NCBI GenBank assembly: GCA_017634455.1 | Contig: JAGBNK010000003.1 | Location: 1 to 64,000 of the forward strand | DNA from: Lachnospiraceae bacterium | GTDB taxonomy: Bacteria > Bacillota > Clostridia > Lachnospirales > Lachnospiraceae | Direction of reading: 5' to 3' | Length of the DNA stretch: 64,000 nt | In this document: in pieces, positions 63,689 through 64,000 of the stretch | Position numbering within the stretch: the stretch's first letter is position 1 | How the letters are laid out: each line of letters starts with the position of its first letter | The notes under the pieces: model-generated | What the model was told of the DNA's origin: nothing | The model's input: the letters and a program-made list of their open reading frames with translations, nothing else | Databases searched by the model: none | Program-made: the position numbers and the translations under genes

Positions 63689-64000
63689 ATGAAGATTCTT
63701 TTATTTTGTTGCAAAGGTTTTGAAATGATGGAGTTTGCACCTTTTTATGATACTGCAGGGTGGGCTTCAAGTGAATATGGCTATGATATTAAGATGGATA
63801 CATGTGGATTTGAAAGCAATGTAAAGAGTGCATTTTGGAATACAGAAATAAGAGTAGATAAATTGATCAATGAAATAGATGTAGATGACTATGATGCCCT
63901 CGCAATTCCGGGTGGCGATTTTACTTATGGTTACTTTGAAGAAGCATACGATGAAAGATTTCTAAACATCATTAGAAAATTCGATGAGCAAAATAAAATT
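63689..64000 (+). CDS. DJ-1/PfpI-family protein, partial at window end
   Basis: 104 codons are visible, starting MKILLFCCKGFEMMEFAPFY, with the conserved acidic residue region and LAIPGGDFTYGYFEE, the GG turn of the DJ-1 family. The nucleophile elbow lies beyond the window. It is distinct from the DJ-1 gene at 39653; the EYGYDIKMDTCGFES segment suggests another branch. Confidence 0.75.
   Translation, partial: MKILLFCCKGFEMMEFAPFYDTAGWASSEYGYDIKMDTCGFESNVKSAFWNTEIRVDKLINEIDVDDYDALAIPGGDFTYGYFEEAYDERFLNIIRKFDEQNKI

Overview
The window is chromosomal DNA of an AT-rich, motile, anaerobic Gram-positive bacterium, most likely a member of the Lachnospiraceae (Butyrivibrio/Roseburia-like). This is inferred from gene content, not from a search: type III glutamine synthetase, HprK and an HPr-family protein, WhiA, M18 aminopeptidase, families typical of Clostridia (DUF4317, DUF1653, DUF1836, YjfB, CvfB), a corrinoid-activator-like ASKHA ferredoxin, AsnA beside AsnS, and many GGDEF/EAL and chemotaxis genes. 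Nearly all of it is ordinary core genome with canonical sigma-A promoters and clean rho-independent terminators.

Layout. 1-1.6 kb: the end of an unknown gene, ribH, and a radical-SAM gene broken by one in-frame TGA. 1.8-6.4 kb: a chemotaxis receptor and a TrpXYZ-like ABC importer whose promoter is preceded by three 17-bp direct repeats. 6.5-10.4 kb: ftsH-uvrC. 10.5-16.9 kb: a probable operon hprK, M18 aminopeptidase, murB, rapZ, whiA, a Crh-like HPr with Glu in place of the phosphorylatable His, and a lipid kinase; this joins carbon-catabolite signalling to wall and division control. 17-22.9 kb: fba, glnN and a convergent class A PBP. 22.9-27.3 kb: yigZ, tRNA-Gln, acyl-ACP thioesterase, cvfB, ridA, yjfB, trxB. 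27.4-33.5 kb: PsiE-like protein, AraC regulator, methyltransferase, GGDEF-EAL protein, phosphoesterase. 33.6-40.2 kb: tRNA-Leu, DUF4832 protein, a second GGDEF protein, secreted PI-PLC-like protein, DUF1653, CYTH and DJ-1 proteins.

40.3-44.3 kb is the proteostasis block tig-clpP-clpX-engB. It runs straight into a metal block (44.3-50.8 kb): a Zn/Mn-type ABC importer, a RACo-like [2Fe-2S] ASKHA protein, LarB, a LarC that has only the N-terminal part, and a His-rich CsoR/InrS-type metal-sensing repressor. I infer a nickel or other transition-metal cofactor module; LarE, LarA and LarC2 are not in the window. 50.9-54 kb: nth, DUF362 and DUF4317 genes. 54.1-57.8 kb: asnS, asnA, yerC, DUF1836. 58-62.4 kb: pcrA, a small acidic membrane protein, rlmD.

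The last 1.7 kb (62.3-64 kb) is different: rlmD carries an unusual C-terminal tail, a 23-codon ORF with a strong ribosome-binding site overlaps its end, a second fragment coding for the motif VETVCLLSK lies downstream, and two isolated GNAT acetyltransferases and a partial DJ-1-like gene follow. This looks like a small accessory insertion site at the 3' end of rlmD.

A recurring feature is short tandem duplication. It occurs in coding linkers (24-bp/8-residue repeats in the ASKHA protein and LarC; a Lys-rich repeated tail on trigger factor) and just after stop codons (61 bp after the DUF362 gene, 17 bp after yfcE). No phage, IS, rRNA or CRISPR was seen, and no gene-free stretch exceeds 300 bases.
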